This document shows, in pieces, positions 1 to 6,855 of a stretch of 36,175 bases of DNA. The position numbers and the translations under genes are program-made. Each line of letters begins with the position of its first letter. The stretch's first letter is position 1. The notes under the pieces were generated by a model that was given only the letters and a program-made list of their open reading frames with translations, was not told the origin of the DNA and made no database searches. Origin of the DNA: JBMZCV01 sp049613665 (lineage in GTDB: Bacteria > Bacteroidota > Bacteroidia > Chitinophagales > UBA2359); contig JBMZCV010000031.1 in assembly GCA_049613665.1 (NCBI GenBank), positions 1-36,175 on the forward strand, given 5' to 3'.

Positions 1-310
1 AAAACTCATACCTGTTTTATAGTTTATTTGGCACTTTTTGGAGCGAAAAACAATACTCTTGTTATGCTTAAATTCGACAGCCCACCTCACAGGTTTTTCT
101 TAATTTAAAACATGGTTTTACTAAAAAAACATTTTACAAACTAAAATATATATTTTAGTTATAACAGAAACCTGTCAGGTTTAAAATAGTTTTTTTAAGA
201 AAATACCACAAGAAATGACATATCATTGAGATATGTCATTTCTAATTTTAAAGCTTCTTTTACAAAATGCTGGTTTTCAGCAACTTATATCACTTTACTT
301 AAACCTTTAA
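1..310. other. Intergenic region with palindromes, no gene
   Basis: No coding region is visible ahead of the rlmI-type gene. The stretch is very AT-rich and carries three symmetric elements: a perfect 22-nt palindrome at 139-160, a 15-nt palindrome at 168-182 (aaacctgtcaggttt), and a hairpin at 211-243. No clear TAnnTTTG promoter element was found just upstream of the start codon at 311. Confidence 0.6.
211..243. repeat. Hairpin sharing its arm with the 1524-1618 element
   Basis: A perfect 14-bp inverted repeat: agaaatgacatatc at 211-224 and gatatgtcatttct at 230-243, around a 5-nt loop. The arm begins with the same agaaatgacatat as the terminal repeats of the longer element at 1524-1618, so the two look like one repeat family in which this copy has almost no interior. 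Confidence 0.7.
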
Positions 311-1504
311 ATGAGCTATTCAAAAATTATTTTAAAGCCTAAAAAAGCTATCGTTACAGAAAGAAAACATCCTTTTATTTTTTCAGGAGCTATCGCAAAA
401 ATGAAAGGACATATAGCAGATGGCGATATTGTTGAAGTATTTAATCATCAAGATGAATATTTGGCAACAGGCCATTTTCAGAAAAAAAATAGCATTTCTG
501 TGCGTTTATTTTCGTTTGAACAAAGTGTTTGCGATGTAGATTTTTGGGCAAAAAAAATAGAAAAGGCTTGGACATATCGGCAGACAATGGGTTTTAAAAC
601 AGCAGGAAATCAGACTAATGCTTTTCGCCTTATCAATGCAGAAGGCGATGGAATGTCTGGATTGATTGCTGACTTTTATAATGGCGTTGTCGTGTTGCAA
701 TGTCACTCACTCGGAATGTATAAAATTAAAGAGGTATTGGCACAAGCTTTTCAGCAAGTGATGGGCGATAGTTTGCAAGCGATTTATGATAAAAGTGCCG
801 ATTTGTTGCGAAATAGCAAAGCTGAAAATCAAGAAAAGAAGTATCTTTTTGGCGAAGCAAAACCACATTTTATTACAGAAAACGATTTGCAGTTTTGGGT
901 AGATTGGGAAGAAGGCCAAAAAACAGGCTTTTTCATTGACCAAAGAGATAATAGATTGTTGTTGAAGCAGATTTCGGCTGATAAAAAGGTGTTGAATATG
1001 TTTTCGTATTCGGGCGGTTTTTCTATCAATGCTTTGAAAGGAAATGCGGAAATAGTGCATTCAGTAGATAGTTCTAAAAAAGCCATTTTTTGGCTAGAGC
1101 AAAACGAAAAAATTAATGGTATTGATAAAGAAAAGCATACAGCTTATACACAAGATGCGATACAGTTTTTGAAAGACGCTCCCAAAGATTTTTACGATAT
1201 TATCATCTTAGACCCTCCTGCTTATGCCAAAAGTTTTAAGGCACGACATAGAGCTGTTCAAGCTTACAAAAGACTGAATGCCAAAGCTTTACAAATCATA
1301 AAAAAAGGTGGATTTCTATTGACTTTTTCTTGCTCTGGCGTTGTTGATCAAACCTTATTTAATGACACTATTCGAGCGGCGGCTATTGAAGTTGGCCGCC
1401 CTATTAGAATCATAAAACAACTTGGACAAGCTCCAGACCATGCTGTTAATATTTTTCATAAGGAAGGGCATTATTTGAAGGGTTTGTGGTTATATGTAGA
1501 ATAA
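311..1504 (+). CDS. rlmI: Class I rRNA methyltransferase, RlmI family (23S rRNA m5C)
   Basis: Predicted SAM-dependent RNA methyltransferase of 397 residues, the usual length for the RlmI/YccW family, which makes 5-methylcytosine in 23S rRNA (m5C1962 in E. coli). Residues 1-75 look like the N-terminal PUA RNA-binding domain. The catalytic half has FIDQRDNR at 208-215, SAM motif I NMFSYSGGFS at 229-238, an acidic residue in SVDSS near 251, DPPAYAK at 301-307 and SCS at 340-342, whose Cys341 is the expected catalytic cysteine. The ATG at 311 gives a full PUA domain. The gene stands alone, with inverted-repeat elements on both sides, and no strong promoter or terminator hairpin is evident. The family is secure; the exact target base is inferred from family membership. 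Confidence 0.92.
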   Translation: MSYSKIILKPKKAIVTERKHPFIFSGAIAKMKGHIADGDIVEVFNHQDEYLATGHFQKKNSISVRLFSFEQSVCDVDFWAKKIEKAWTYRQTMGFKTAGNQTNAFRLINAEGDGMSGLIADFYNGVVVLQCHSLGMYKIKEVLAQAFQQVMGDSLQAIYDKSADLLRNSKAENQEKKYLFGEAKPHFITENDLQFWVDWEEGQKTGFFIDQRDNRLLLKQISADKKVLNMFSYSGGFSINALKGNAEIVHSVDSSKKAIFWLEQNEKINGIDKEKHTAYTQDAIQFLKDAPKDFYDIIILDPPAYAKSFKARHRAVQAYKRLNAKALQIIKKGGFLLTFSCSGVVDQTLFNDTIRAAAIEVGRPIRIIKQLGQAPDHAVNIFHKEGHYLKGLWLYVE

Positions 1505-1523
1505 AAAATCTTTTTTTGACAAA

Positions 1524-1618
1524 AGAAATGACATATTTTTCTAAATAAGCACCTAGACAAAATAAAACATACAACTTTCAAAAATCACTTACATTAGCAC
1601 AATAAATATGTCATTTCT
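1524..1618. repeat. Small MITE-like inverted-repeat element
   Basis: The 15-bp sequence agaaatgacatattt (1524-1538) is repeated perfectly in inverse orientation at 1604-1618, enclosing 65 bp with no reading frame. The same arm sequence occurs in the hairpin at 211-243 on the other side of the rlmI-type gene. I could not define a target duplication. It could be a non-autonomous mobile repeat or an RNA-structured 3' element. Confidence 0.6.
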
Positions 1619-1647
1619 AAATCTTTTTCGCTTTGCTAAAAACTTTT

Positions 1648-1688
1648 AGTCTTTTTGTCGTGTTTTCTAAAAGACAATCAAAAAGACT
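1648..1688 (+). promoter_or_regulatory. Hairpin in the leader of the DUF4249 gene
   Basis: agtctttttg at 1648-1657 pairs perfectly with caaaaagact at 1679-1688, with further partial pairing inside the loop. It lies 23 nt before the start codon at 1712. It may be a weak terminator for upstream transcription or a leader structure; the poly-T tract after it is short and interrupted. Confidence 0.4.
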
Positions 1689-1711
1689 GAAATTTTTTAA
1701 TAATTATAAGC

Positions 1712-2659
1712 ATGTTTAACACCATAAAAAACCTTTTTTTCCTCCTCATTGTTGCATTCACTTTGAGCAATTGTGAGCGAGAAATTACCGTAGATTTGCC
1801 TGAACACAATGATAAAATTGTAGTGGAAGGAAGCATTGAATCTGGTGCTGCTCCTATCGTTTATCTAAGTCGCAACTTTCCATATTTTGGTTCTTTCGAT
1901 TTGGCAGCTTTTCAAAGCAATTTTGTGAAAGGTGCTGAAATAGTGGTTTCTGATGGTATCAAAACGGCTACTTTAGATGAGATTTGCTGGTCAACGCTAA
2001 GTGATTTGGAACGACAGGTTTTTGCAGAAGCGGCAGGCATTGATTTAGAGTTTGTACCAGAAGATTTTGATTTTTGCCTCTATACTTTTTTCGATGTCGA
2101 GCCAGAAATAATAGGCGAATATGGCAAAACTTATACGATGAATATCACGACGGCAGAAGGCGAAAGTCTTTCTGCTCAAACGACAATTCCAAATCCTGCT
2201 CCGCTCGATTCTGTTTGGTACGAACCACACAATAACCCACAAAACGATACACTTTGGCGAGTATATATCCAAATCAATGACCCTGATACTTTAGGAAATT
2301 ATTATCGTTACTATACACAACAAAATGATGAACCGCTTTATCCTGGACTAAATTCTGTTTTTGATGATTTGTTACTCAATGGCTTATCTCTGCCTTTACC
2401 AATAGATAGAGCTCAACCGCAAGGGCAAGAATTTGATTTTGTAGGTTATGGCTATTTCAAAACAGGCGATGTTGTGAAGGTGCGTTGGGACGCAATAGAC
2501 CGTGATACTTACACTTTTTGGGCAGATTTGGAGCGTTTGGCCAATAGTGCAGGGCCATTTAGCAGCTCTACAAAAGTAAATTTCAATATCGAAGGTGGCA
2601 TAGGAATTTGGGCTGGCTATGCGATTAGCACCAACGAAACACTTGTTATAGAAGAATAG
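1712..2659 (+). CDS. DUF4249 family lipoprotein
   Basis: Predicted lipoprotein of 315 residues. The N-terminus is a typical type II signal: a short basic start, a hydrophobic core (LFFLLIVAFTL) and the lipobox LSNC with Cys21 as the lipidation site. The mature start (CEREITVDLPEHNDKIVVEGSI) and the later segment on a structured object under tension (TTIPNPAPLDSVW) match what I know of DUF4249, an outer-membrane-associated Bacteroidota family often found beside TonB-dependent receptors. No receptor gene is adjacent here. The ATG at 1712 gives the complete signal peptide. A hairpin precedes the gene and a MITE-like element begins 23 nt after its stop, ahead of a possible terminator. Function is unknown; the family call rests on pattern recognition. 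Confidence 0.8.
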   Translation: MFNTIKNLFFLLIVAFTLSNCEREITVDLPEHNDKIVVEGSIESGAAPIVYLSRNFPYFGSFDLAAFQSNFVKGAEIVVSDGIKTATLDEICWSTLSDLERQVFAEAAGIDLEFVPEDFDFCLYTFFDVEPEIIGEYGKTYTMNITTAEGESLSAQTTIPNPAPLDSVWYEPHNNPQNDTLWRVYIQINDPDTLGNYYRYYTQQNDEPLYPGLNSVFDDLLLNGLSLPLPIDRAQPQGQEFDFVGYGYFKTGDVVKVRWDAIDRDTYTFWADLERLANSAGPFSSSTKVNFNIEGGIGIWAGYAISTNETLVIEE

Positions 2660-2682
2660 TTTTTTGTTTAGGATATACTAAA

Positions 2683-2862
2683 CAATGGTTCGGACATTTA
2701 TACATTTTTTTATCAAAGGTTTAAACATACTATTTTTTTAGGCTAAGGCGGCAATATTTACAAATTTAATGGCCTTTTGAACTGAAAAATAGTATGTTTC
2801 CCTTGCCAAAAGGTGTTTTTTTATTCAACTGAAAATTGTTATAAAAAATGTCCGAACCATTG
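2683..2862. mobile_element. Complete MITE-like element, family A, with target duplication
   Basis: A 180-bp element bounded by perfect 17-bp terminal inverted repeats: caatggttcggacattt (2683-2699) and its complement (2846-2862). The hexamer actaaa lies directly outside both ends (2677-2682 and 2863-2868) and reads as a target-site duplication. Inside is a second perfect inverted repeat, aaacatactattttt (2723-2737) with its complement at 2785-2799. No protein is encoded. Diverged copies occur at 7313-7487 and 21541-21671. This fits a non-autonomous transposable element whose transposase is elsewhere. Confidence 0.8.
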
Positions 2863-2871
2863 ACTAAATAG

Positions 2872-2916
2872 AAAAGCGACTTGCAAAACTGATAAAATTT
2901 GCAAGTCGCCTTTTTT
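2872..2916. terminator. Probable bidirectional terminator
   Basis: The stem aagcgacttgcaaa (2874-2887) pairs with tttgcaagtcgcc (2898-2910) with one bulged or mismatched base, followed by six T on the plus strand and four on the minus strand. It lies between the converging DUF4249 gene and the small membrane-protein gene, so it can serve both. The MITE-like element sits between it and the DUF4249 stop codon. Confidence 0.65.
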
Positions 2917-2932
2917 GTTATTGTTGATAAAA

Positions 2933-3142
2933 CTAAGTTGCCATCAATTTTTCGCCTTTGCAAGCTTCCTCTGGCGTTTTTCCACAAACCGTACAGTTAC
3001 CGATTTCTTTTTTCAAATAAGGATTATTTTGAGCACAAGTACCTCTAAATTCGCCACCTTTCACGAGCAACATTCTAATGCCAATGCCTGCAAATACCAA
3101 TCCCATCACAATAATACTTAATACTGCTGTTGTAATAAACAT
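2933..3142 (-). CDS. Small membrane or secreted protein with C-x2-C motif
   Basis: A 69-residue protein starting MFITTAVLSIIVMGLVFAGIGIRMLL, which is a single N-terminal membrane segment, followed by a short cysteine-containing tail (GTCAQNN, NCTVCGKTPEEAC). Small proteins of this layout are common and conserved in Bacteroidota, usually annotated only as membrane or secreted protein. I chose the ATG at 3142: a longer frame reaches back to 3223, but its extra residues overlap the promoter-like element at 3179-3186. The four cysteines in the tail could form disulfides or bind a metal; that is inference. It is monocistronic, and its stop faces the terminator at 2872-2916. Confidence 0.75.
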   Translation of the reverse strand: MFITTAVLSIIVMGLVFAGIGIRMLLVKGGEFRGTCAQNNPYLKKEIGNCTVCGKTPEEACKGEKLMAT

Positions 3143-3178
3143 ATTTATTTTTTTAGATGAAAAAAATACAATTTTGTG

Positions 3179-3186
3179 CAAAAATA
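3179..3186 (-). promoter_or_regulatory. TAnnTTTG promoter element (-7)
   Basis: On the minus strand the sequence reads TATTTTTG, matching the Bacteroidota -7 consensus, 36 nt before the ATG at 3142. No TTTG at the expected -33 spacing was found, so the assignment rests on the -7 box and position only. Confidence 0.5.
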
Positions 3187-3298
3187 CAGCTAAAAAACTA
3201 TAAACTGCTAGTATTTTAAACAAAAATGTCAGCTTTTTGGTTGTTTTTTTTGCTCAAAAAAGATATAACTAAAACCAACAATGCTTTTTTCTAAAACA

Positions 3299-3889
3299 CT
3301 AATAGGATATTTGAAAATCGCCAGCTACATTACCAACATTATCTAGTGGACTATTTACGCTATAAAAGCCGCTAAAATATTCATCTGTTAGCTCAGTAAT
3401 TGTTATACTTCCTGTTTCAAAAAACTCATCTATTTCAATACCTTGCCCTTGTGTAGCTGGTGGCAGAATTGACATCGCAACAAAACAATAATTATCTGTC
3501 ACATCTTCACTTATATTATGTATGCCTTCACTCAAACCATTTATCCTAAAATGATAGTTTTCAAAAATAGAACCACCATCTATTAATATATTCGCATGAA
3601 TAGTTATATCAATGCTATTTTCACTACTATTATAAAACACTTCTTCAATACTCGTTTCCATTTCAAAAGGCTCTATAAAACCAAAGTAGCAAAACTGTGA
3701 CAGAGTCTGTGTCAAATTAAAATAATCTGTTTCTTGCTGTTCAAGAACTGGTGGCTGAAATTCAAAAACAGGTAATTCATTGATGTGAATACGTTCACTC
3801 GTAGAATTATAAAAATTTTTGTCTTTTTCGCATTGCACAAAAAACAAAACTAGCACTAGCAACGAAAGGAATGTTAATGTCTTTTTCAT
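3299..3889 (-). CDS. Lipoprotein, tandem paralogue 1 (most diverged)
   Basis: Predicted lipoprotein of 196 residues with unknown function. The signal MKKTLTFLSLLVLVLFFVQC ends in a lipobox with Cys20, followed by EKDKNFYNSTSERIHIN. The mature part is acidic, has no catalytic motif I can see, looks beta-rich, and ends GDFQISY. It is the most diverged of three paralogues in tandem (3299-3889, 4001-4612, 4720-5340). Shared landmarks include RIHIN near the N-terminus, SEG(I/S)H in the middle, and the GDFQ ending. Its promoter and signal peptide are nearly identical at DNA level to those of paralogue 2, although the mature regions differ strongly. A calycin-like or DUF6252-like fold is possible but not demonstrated. 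Confidence 0.75.
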   Translation of the reverse strand: MKKTLTFLSLLVLVLFFVQCEKDKNFYNSTSERIHINELPVFEFQPPVLEQQETDYFNLTQTLSQFCYFGFIEPFEMETSIEEVFYNSSENSIDITIHANILIDGGSIFENYHFRINGLSEGIHNISEDVTDNYCFVAMSILPPATQGQGIEIDEFFETGSITITELTDEYFSGFYSVNSPLDNVGNVAGDFQISY

Positions 3890-3909
3890 GATTTTATGAC
3901 TTTTTATAA

Positions 3910-3940
3910 CAAATATAAGCTTTTTATTTTAGAAAACAAA
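3910..3940 (-). promoter_or_regulatory. Promoter of lipoprotein paralogue 1 (TTTG-N19-TAnnTTTG)
   Basis: On the minus strand TTTG (3937-3940) is followed after 19 nt by TATATTTG (3910-3917), the full Bacteroidota primary sigma consensus with canonical spacing. It ends 20 nt before the ATG at 3889. The region is a near copy of the promoter of paralogue 2. The -33 box overlaps the terminator hairpin of paralogue 2. Confidence 0.75.
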
Positions 3941-3971
3941 AAAGGCATAACTAATCATAGCTATGCCTTTT
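3940..3971 (-). terminator. Terminator of lipoprotein paralogue 2
   Basis: aaaaggcata (3940-3949) pairs with tatgcctttt (3962-3971); read on the minus strand the stem is followed by a T-rich run. It lies 30 nt past the stop codon of the gene at 4001-4612. The same hairpin follows paralogue 3 at 4664-4695, so the duplicated unit included the terminator. Confidence 0.75.
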
Positions 3972-4000
3972 CCGATGTTTGTATATGCTTTTTTGTTTTA

Positions 4001-4612
4001 CTAAAAAAAGACTTGAAAATCGCCATCTATTCTTCCAAGCATCGTAGATTCGTCAATGATACAGCCACCGCCAACATTGCCAATACTATAAGTGCCAACG
4101 ATGTAAGTATCTGTAACTTCCGAAATTGAGACATTGCCTACTGTGAATAAACCTTCAGTTTCGACACCATTCAAATCATCAGTAGTAATATAACAAGTAT
4201 TTGTATTTGGTGTAATTGTATGCGAACCCTCACTCACATCATTTAAAGTCAATTCGATTGTTTCAAAAAGGGCTGGCATTTCATCTGTTCCCTCCTCAAA
4301 TACGGCATCAACCGTAATGCTAATATTATTGTTTGCATCATCATAAGCGACAGCTTCAATATGTGTTACTGTTTCAAAAACCACATCTGACATAGGCAAA
4401 AAACCACCAAAATTGAAGGTATGTGTCAAATTGAAAAAACCGAAATCGTCTTCTCTATCATTGTCAATAGGCAAAATAACTTGATGCTGAAAGATAGGCC
4501 TATCATTGATATGAATACGGTCGCTAGTAGGTTGTAAACTGTGGTCTTTTTCGCATTGCACAAATAGCAAAACTAGCACTAGCAATGATAGAAATGTTAA
4601 TGTCTTTTTCAT
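4001..4612 (-). CDS. Lipoprotein, tandem paralogue 2 (mosaic)
   Basis: Predicted 203-residue lipoprotein. Signal MKKTLTFLSLLVLVLLFVQC with lipidated Cys20, then EKDHSLQPTSDRIHIND. The mature region is acidic, with NNISITVDAVFEEGTDEMP and NTNTCYIT in the middle and DGDFQVFF at the end. It is strongly similar to paralogue 3 throughout the mature part. Its promoter, leader and signal sequence instead match paralogue 1 almost base for base, which suggests a crossover or gene conversion near the lipobox. It has its own promoter and terminator, so it is probably transcribed singly. The function is unknown; a surface-exposed or periplasmic lipoprotein role is inferred from the signal alone. Confidence 0.78.
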   Translation of the reverse strand: MKKTLTFLSLLVLVLLFVQCEKDHSLQPTSDRIHINDRPIFQHQVILPIDNDREDDFGFFNLTHTFNFGGFLPMSDVVFETVTHIEAVAYDDANNNISITVDAVFEEGTDEMPALFETIELTLNDVSEGSHTITPNTNTCYITTDDLNGVETEGLFTVGNVSISEVTDTYIVGTYSIGNVGGGCIIDESTMLGRIDGDFQVFF

Positions 4613-4631
4613 GATTTTATAATTTTTATAA

Positions 4632-4663
4632 CAAATGTAAGCTTTTTATTTAAAAAAAACAAA
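4632..4663 (-). promoter_or_regulatory. Promoter of lipoprotein paralogue 2
   Basis: On the minus strand TTTG (4660-4663) is followed after 20 nt by TACATTTG (4632-4639), a good match to the Bacteroidota consensus, ending 19 nt before the ATG at 4612. Sequence and spacing closely resemble the promoter at 3910-3940. Confidence 0.7.
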
Positions 4664-4695
4664 AAAAGGCATCACTAATCATAGCTATGCCTTTT
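4664..4695 (-). terminator. Terminator of lipoprotein paralogue 3
   Basis: aaaaggcat (4664-4672) pairs with atgcctttt (4687-4695), with a T-rich run after it on the minus strand. It lies just past the stop codon of the gene at 4720-5340. It is homologous to the hairpin at 3940-3971, including flanking bases. Confidence 0.75.
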
Positions 4696-4719
4696 CCAAT
4701 GTTTGTATATGCTTTTTTG

Positions 4720-5340
4720 CTAAAAGAATATCTGAAAATCGCCTTCAATGAGACCAAACAGCATAGATTCGTCAATGACACAACCACCCATAGCACTTCC
4801 AATACTATAAGCCCCTATAACATAAGTGTCAGTAACTTCTAAAATGGAGACATTGCCTACCGTAAACAAGCCCTCATTTTCGAAACAATACTGATTGTCG
4901 CTCGTAATATAGCAAGTGTTTGTATTTGGCGTAATCGAATGTGAGCCTTCACTCACACTATTTAAGATTAATTCGATGGTTTCCGAAAAAGCTGGCATTT
5001 CATCTGTTCCCTCCTCAAATATGGCATCAACTGTAATGCTAATATTGTTATTTGTTTCATCATAAACAACAGCTTCAACGCTTGTTTCTGTTTCACAAAC
5101 AACGTCTGGCATTGGAGCAAAGCCACCAAAATTGAATATATGAGTAAGTGTAAAATAACCTAAATCATCTTCTCGGCCATCTTCTTCAATATCGATTGGA
5201 AGAACATGATGCTGAAAAACAGGTCTATCATTGATATGAATACGGTCGCTAGTAGGTTGTAAACTGTGGTCTTTTTCGCATTGTACAAATAGCAAAATGG
5301 CAAATAACAAGAAAAAGCCATGTATGTATTTAAAATTCAT
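4720..5340 (-). CDS. Lipoprotein, tandem paralogue 3
   Basis: Predicted 206-residue lipoprotein. The signal MNFKYIHGFFLLFAILLFVQC (lipidated Cys21) differs from those of paralogues 1 and 2, while the sequence from FVQC onward (EKDHSLQPTSDRIHIND) is almost the same as in paralogue 2. Conserved features include NNISITVDAIFEEGTDEMP, SEGSHSITPNTNTCYIT and the ending EGDFQIFF. Only a few cysteines occur in the mature part. It is divergent from mazG with a 156-bp gap. A clean TAnnTTTG box was not found ahead of it. Function unknown; same family as its two neighbours. Confidence 0.76.
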   Translation of the reverse strand: MNFKYIHGFFLLFAILLFVQCEKDHSLQPTSDRIHINDRPVFQHHVLPIDIEEDGREDDLGYFTLTHIFNFGGFAPMPDVVCETETSVEAVVYDETNNNISITVDAIFEEGTDEMPAFSETIELILNSVSEGSHSITPNTNTCYITSDNQYCFENEGLFTVGNVSILEVTDTYVIGAYSIGSAMGGCVIDESMLFGLIEGDFQIFF

Positions 5341-5457
5341 AAGATATAAGGTTTAAAATAATAACATATTTATTTACTCTTACAAACGGTATTTTGTTAA
5401 ATTTGGTTGCTTTGCTGAAAAAAAAATCATTTGATAGTTTTTGTAGCAATTTTATTT

Positions 5458-5465
5458 TAATTTTG
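5458..5465 (+). promoter_or_regulatory. TAnnTTTG promoter element of mazG
   Basis: TAATTTTG lies 31 nt before the ATG of mazG. A TTG at 5441-5443 is closer than the usual -33 spacing, so only the -7 box is convincing. Confidence 0.5.
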
Positions 5466-5496
5466 CATCTCATTTTTCAAAAATAAGCATAAAAAT

Positions 5497-6285
5497 ATGT
5501 CGAAAGTAGCAAATTTAGAAGCTAAAACAGCCGCATTTCAGCGAATTTTACAGATTATGGACGAACTGCGTGCCGAATGTCCGTGGGATAAAAAGCAAAC
5601 ATTAGCAACTTTGCGTCCTTTGACCATAGAAGAAACCTACGAACTAGCCGATGTCATAACAGATGGCGACTTGAAAGGTGTAAAAGAAGAAGTAGGCGAT
5701 TTGTTCTTGCATCTCGTATTTTATGCCAAAATAGGTGAGGAAAAAGGTGCATTTGACATCAGTACGATTATCAACGATTTGTGTGAAAAAATGATACATC
5801 GTCACCCACACATTTATGGCGATGTAAAAGTAAAAGATGAAGAGGAAGTAAAGCGAAATTGGGAAGCTCTGAAGCTGAAAGAAGGCAAAAAATCGGTTTT
5901 GGAAGGTGTGCCAAAATCATTGCCTGCCGTCATAAAAGCGGTTAGAATACAAGAAAAAGTCAAGCAAGTGGGTTTTGAATGGGAAAACAAAACGCAAGTT
6001 TGGGCAAAAGTAGTCGAAGAAATGGACGAACTGCAAGAAGAAGTAGCCGCAAATAATCGAGAAGAAATGGAAAAAGAATTTGGCGATGTGTTGTTTTCGC
6101 TCATCAATTATGCTCGTTTTTTGAACATAGACCCTGAAAATGCTTTGGAAAAAACCAATAAAAAGTTTATCGCACGATTTCAGAAAATGGAAACAATAGC
6201 CGACGAAAATGGCCAAATGTTGCAAAATTTGACTTTGGAAGAAATGGACGATATGTGGAATATTATCAAAAAAACTATTCGGTAG
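5497..6285 (+). CDS. mazG: Nucleoside triphosphate pyrophosphohydrolase MazG
   Basis: MazG hydrolyses nucleoside triphosphates to the monophosphate and pyrophosphate and acts as a housecleaning enzyme in the cytosol. The product has 262 residues, as expected for the two-domain form (E. coli MazG is 263). The first domain begins MDELRAECPWDKKQT (21-35) and carries the metal-binding acidic set in EETYELAD (45-52) and EEVGDLFLHL (64-73). The second repeats the pattern in VEEMDELQEEV and EKEFGDVLFSLINYARFL in the last third. The ATG at 5497 follows a promoter-like TAATTTTG. The stop codon is directly followed by the repeat block that surrounds the four-helix-bundle gene. The assignment is firm. 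Confidence 0.95.
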   Translation: MSKVANLEAKTAAFQRILQIMDELRAECPWDKKQTLATLRPLTIEETYELADVITDGDLKGVKEEVGDLFLHLVFYAKIGEEKGAFDISTIINDLCEKMIHRHPHIYGDVKVKDEEEVKRNWEALKLKEGKKSVLEGVPKSLPAVIKAVRIQEKVKQVGFEWENKTQVWAKVVEEMDELQEEVAANNREEMEKEFGDVLFSLINYARFLNIDPENALEKTNKKFIARFQKMETIADENGQMLQNLTLEEMDDMWNIIKKTIR

Positions 6286-6300
6286 TTTTTAATTTTTAGC

Positions 6301-6366
6301 TGAAATTAAAACCAACTCAAAACTGTTATAAACTAACTAAGAACTCAAAATTTAAAACTCAAAACT
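6301..6366 (+). repeat. 66-bp direct repeat, left copy
   Basis: Positions 6301-6366 are identical to 6781-6846. The sequence is built of variations on aactcaaaact and aactaactaa. The similarity extends leftward as tagtttttaattttta at 6283-6298, which recurs at 6750-6765. The pair brackets the four-helix-bundle gene at 6402-6749. Confidence 0.9.
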
Positions 6367-6401
6367 AGAAGCCATACAAAACTAACTAGAAACTCAAAAA
6401 A

Positions 6402-6749
6402 ATGAAACGTAGTATCATAAAAGACAAAAGTTTTGCTTTTGCTTTGCAGGCAATAGAATTATACAAAATACTAAAATCAGAAAAAGAGTATATTATTTCA
6501 AAGCAATTTTTGCGAAGTGCAACAAGCATTGGTGCAAATGTAAATGAAGCTTTGGCAGGCGAAAGTAGAGCAGATTTTGTTCATAAAATGTCAATAGCAA
6601 GCAAAGAAGCTAGAGAAACTTTATATTGGCTAGAACTGCTAGAACAAAGCCAAATGGTAATTTTTGATTATAGCATTTACATCACAAAATGTACTGAATT
6701 AGTAAAAATTTTAACAAGTATTGTAAAAACGACAAGAAGAAAAACTTAA
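6402..6749 (+). CDS. Four-helix-bundle protein, 23S rRNA IVP-like (copy A)
   Basis: A 115-residue all-helical protein of the four-helix-bundle family related to proteins encoded in 23S rRNA intervening sequences and to bAvd of diversity-generating retroelements. Recognisable motifs are KSFAFALQAIELYKIL (9-24), the core SKQFLRSATSIGANVNEA (33-50), and KMSIASKEARETLYWLELL (62-80). It ends with a basic tail (KTTRRKT). A second gene at 18653-18997 encodes a protein about 88% identical by eye. No 23S rRNA is present, so this is a stand-alone copy. It lies between mazG and a PAP2 gene inside a 66-bp direct repeat pair, which suggests insertion as a cassette. The biochemical role of the family is not established; nucleic-acid binding is plausible. 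Confidence 0.88.
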   Translation: MKRSIIKDKSFAFALQAIELYKILKSEKEYIISKQFLRSATSIGANVNEALAGESRADFVHKMSIASKEARETLYWLELLEQSQMVIFDYSIYITKCTELVKILTSIVKTTRRKT

Positions 6750-6780
6750 TAGTTTTTAATTTTTAACGGTTAGTTTTAAA

Positions 6781-6846
6781 TGAAATTAAAACCAACTCAA
6801 AACTGTTATAAACTAACTAAGAACTCAAAATTTAAAACTCAAAACT
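6781..6846 (+). repeat. 66-bp direct repeat, right copy
   Basis: Perfect match to 6301-6366. It ends 9 nt before the start codon of the PAP2 gene, so the repeat forms that gene's 5' leader. Between the four-helix stop codon and this repeat is tagtttttaattttta (6750-6765), also duplicated from 6283-6298. Confidence 0.9.
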
Positions 6847-6855
6847 ATAATAATT

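Noticed and set aside
3143..3223. Longer N-terminus for the small membrane protein
   Set aside because: The extra codons overlap the TATTTTTG promoter-like element, and the protein makes sense from MFITTAVL.
6402..6749. Four-helix gene as a true 23S rRNA intervening sequence
   Set aside because: No rRNA sequence surrounds either copy.
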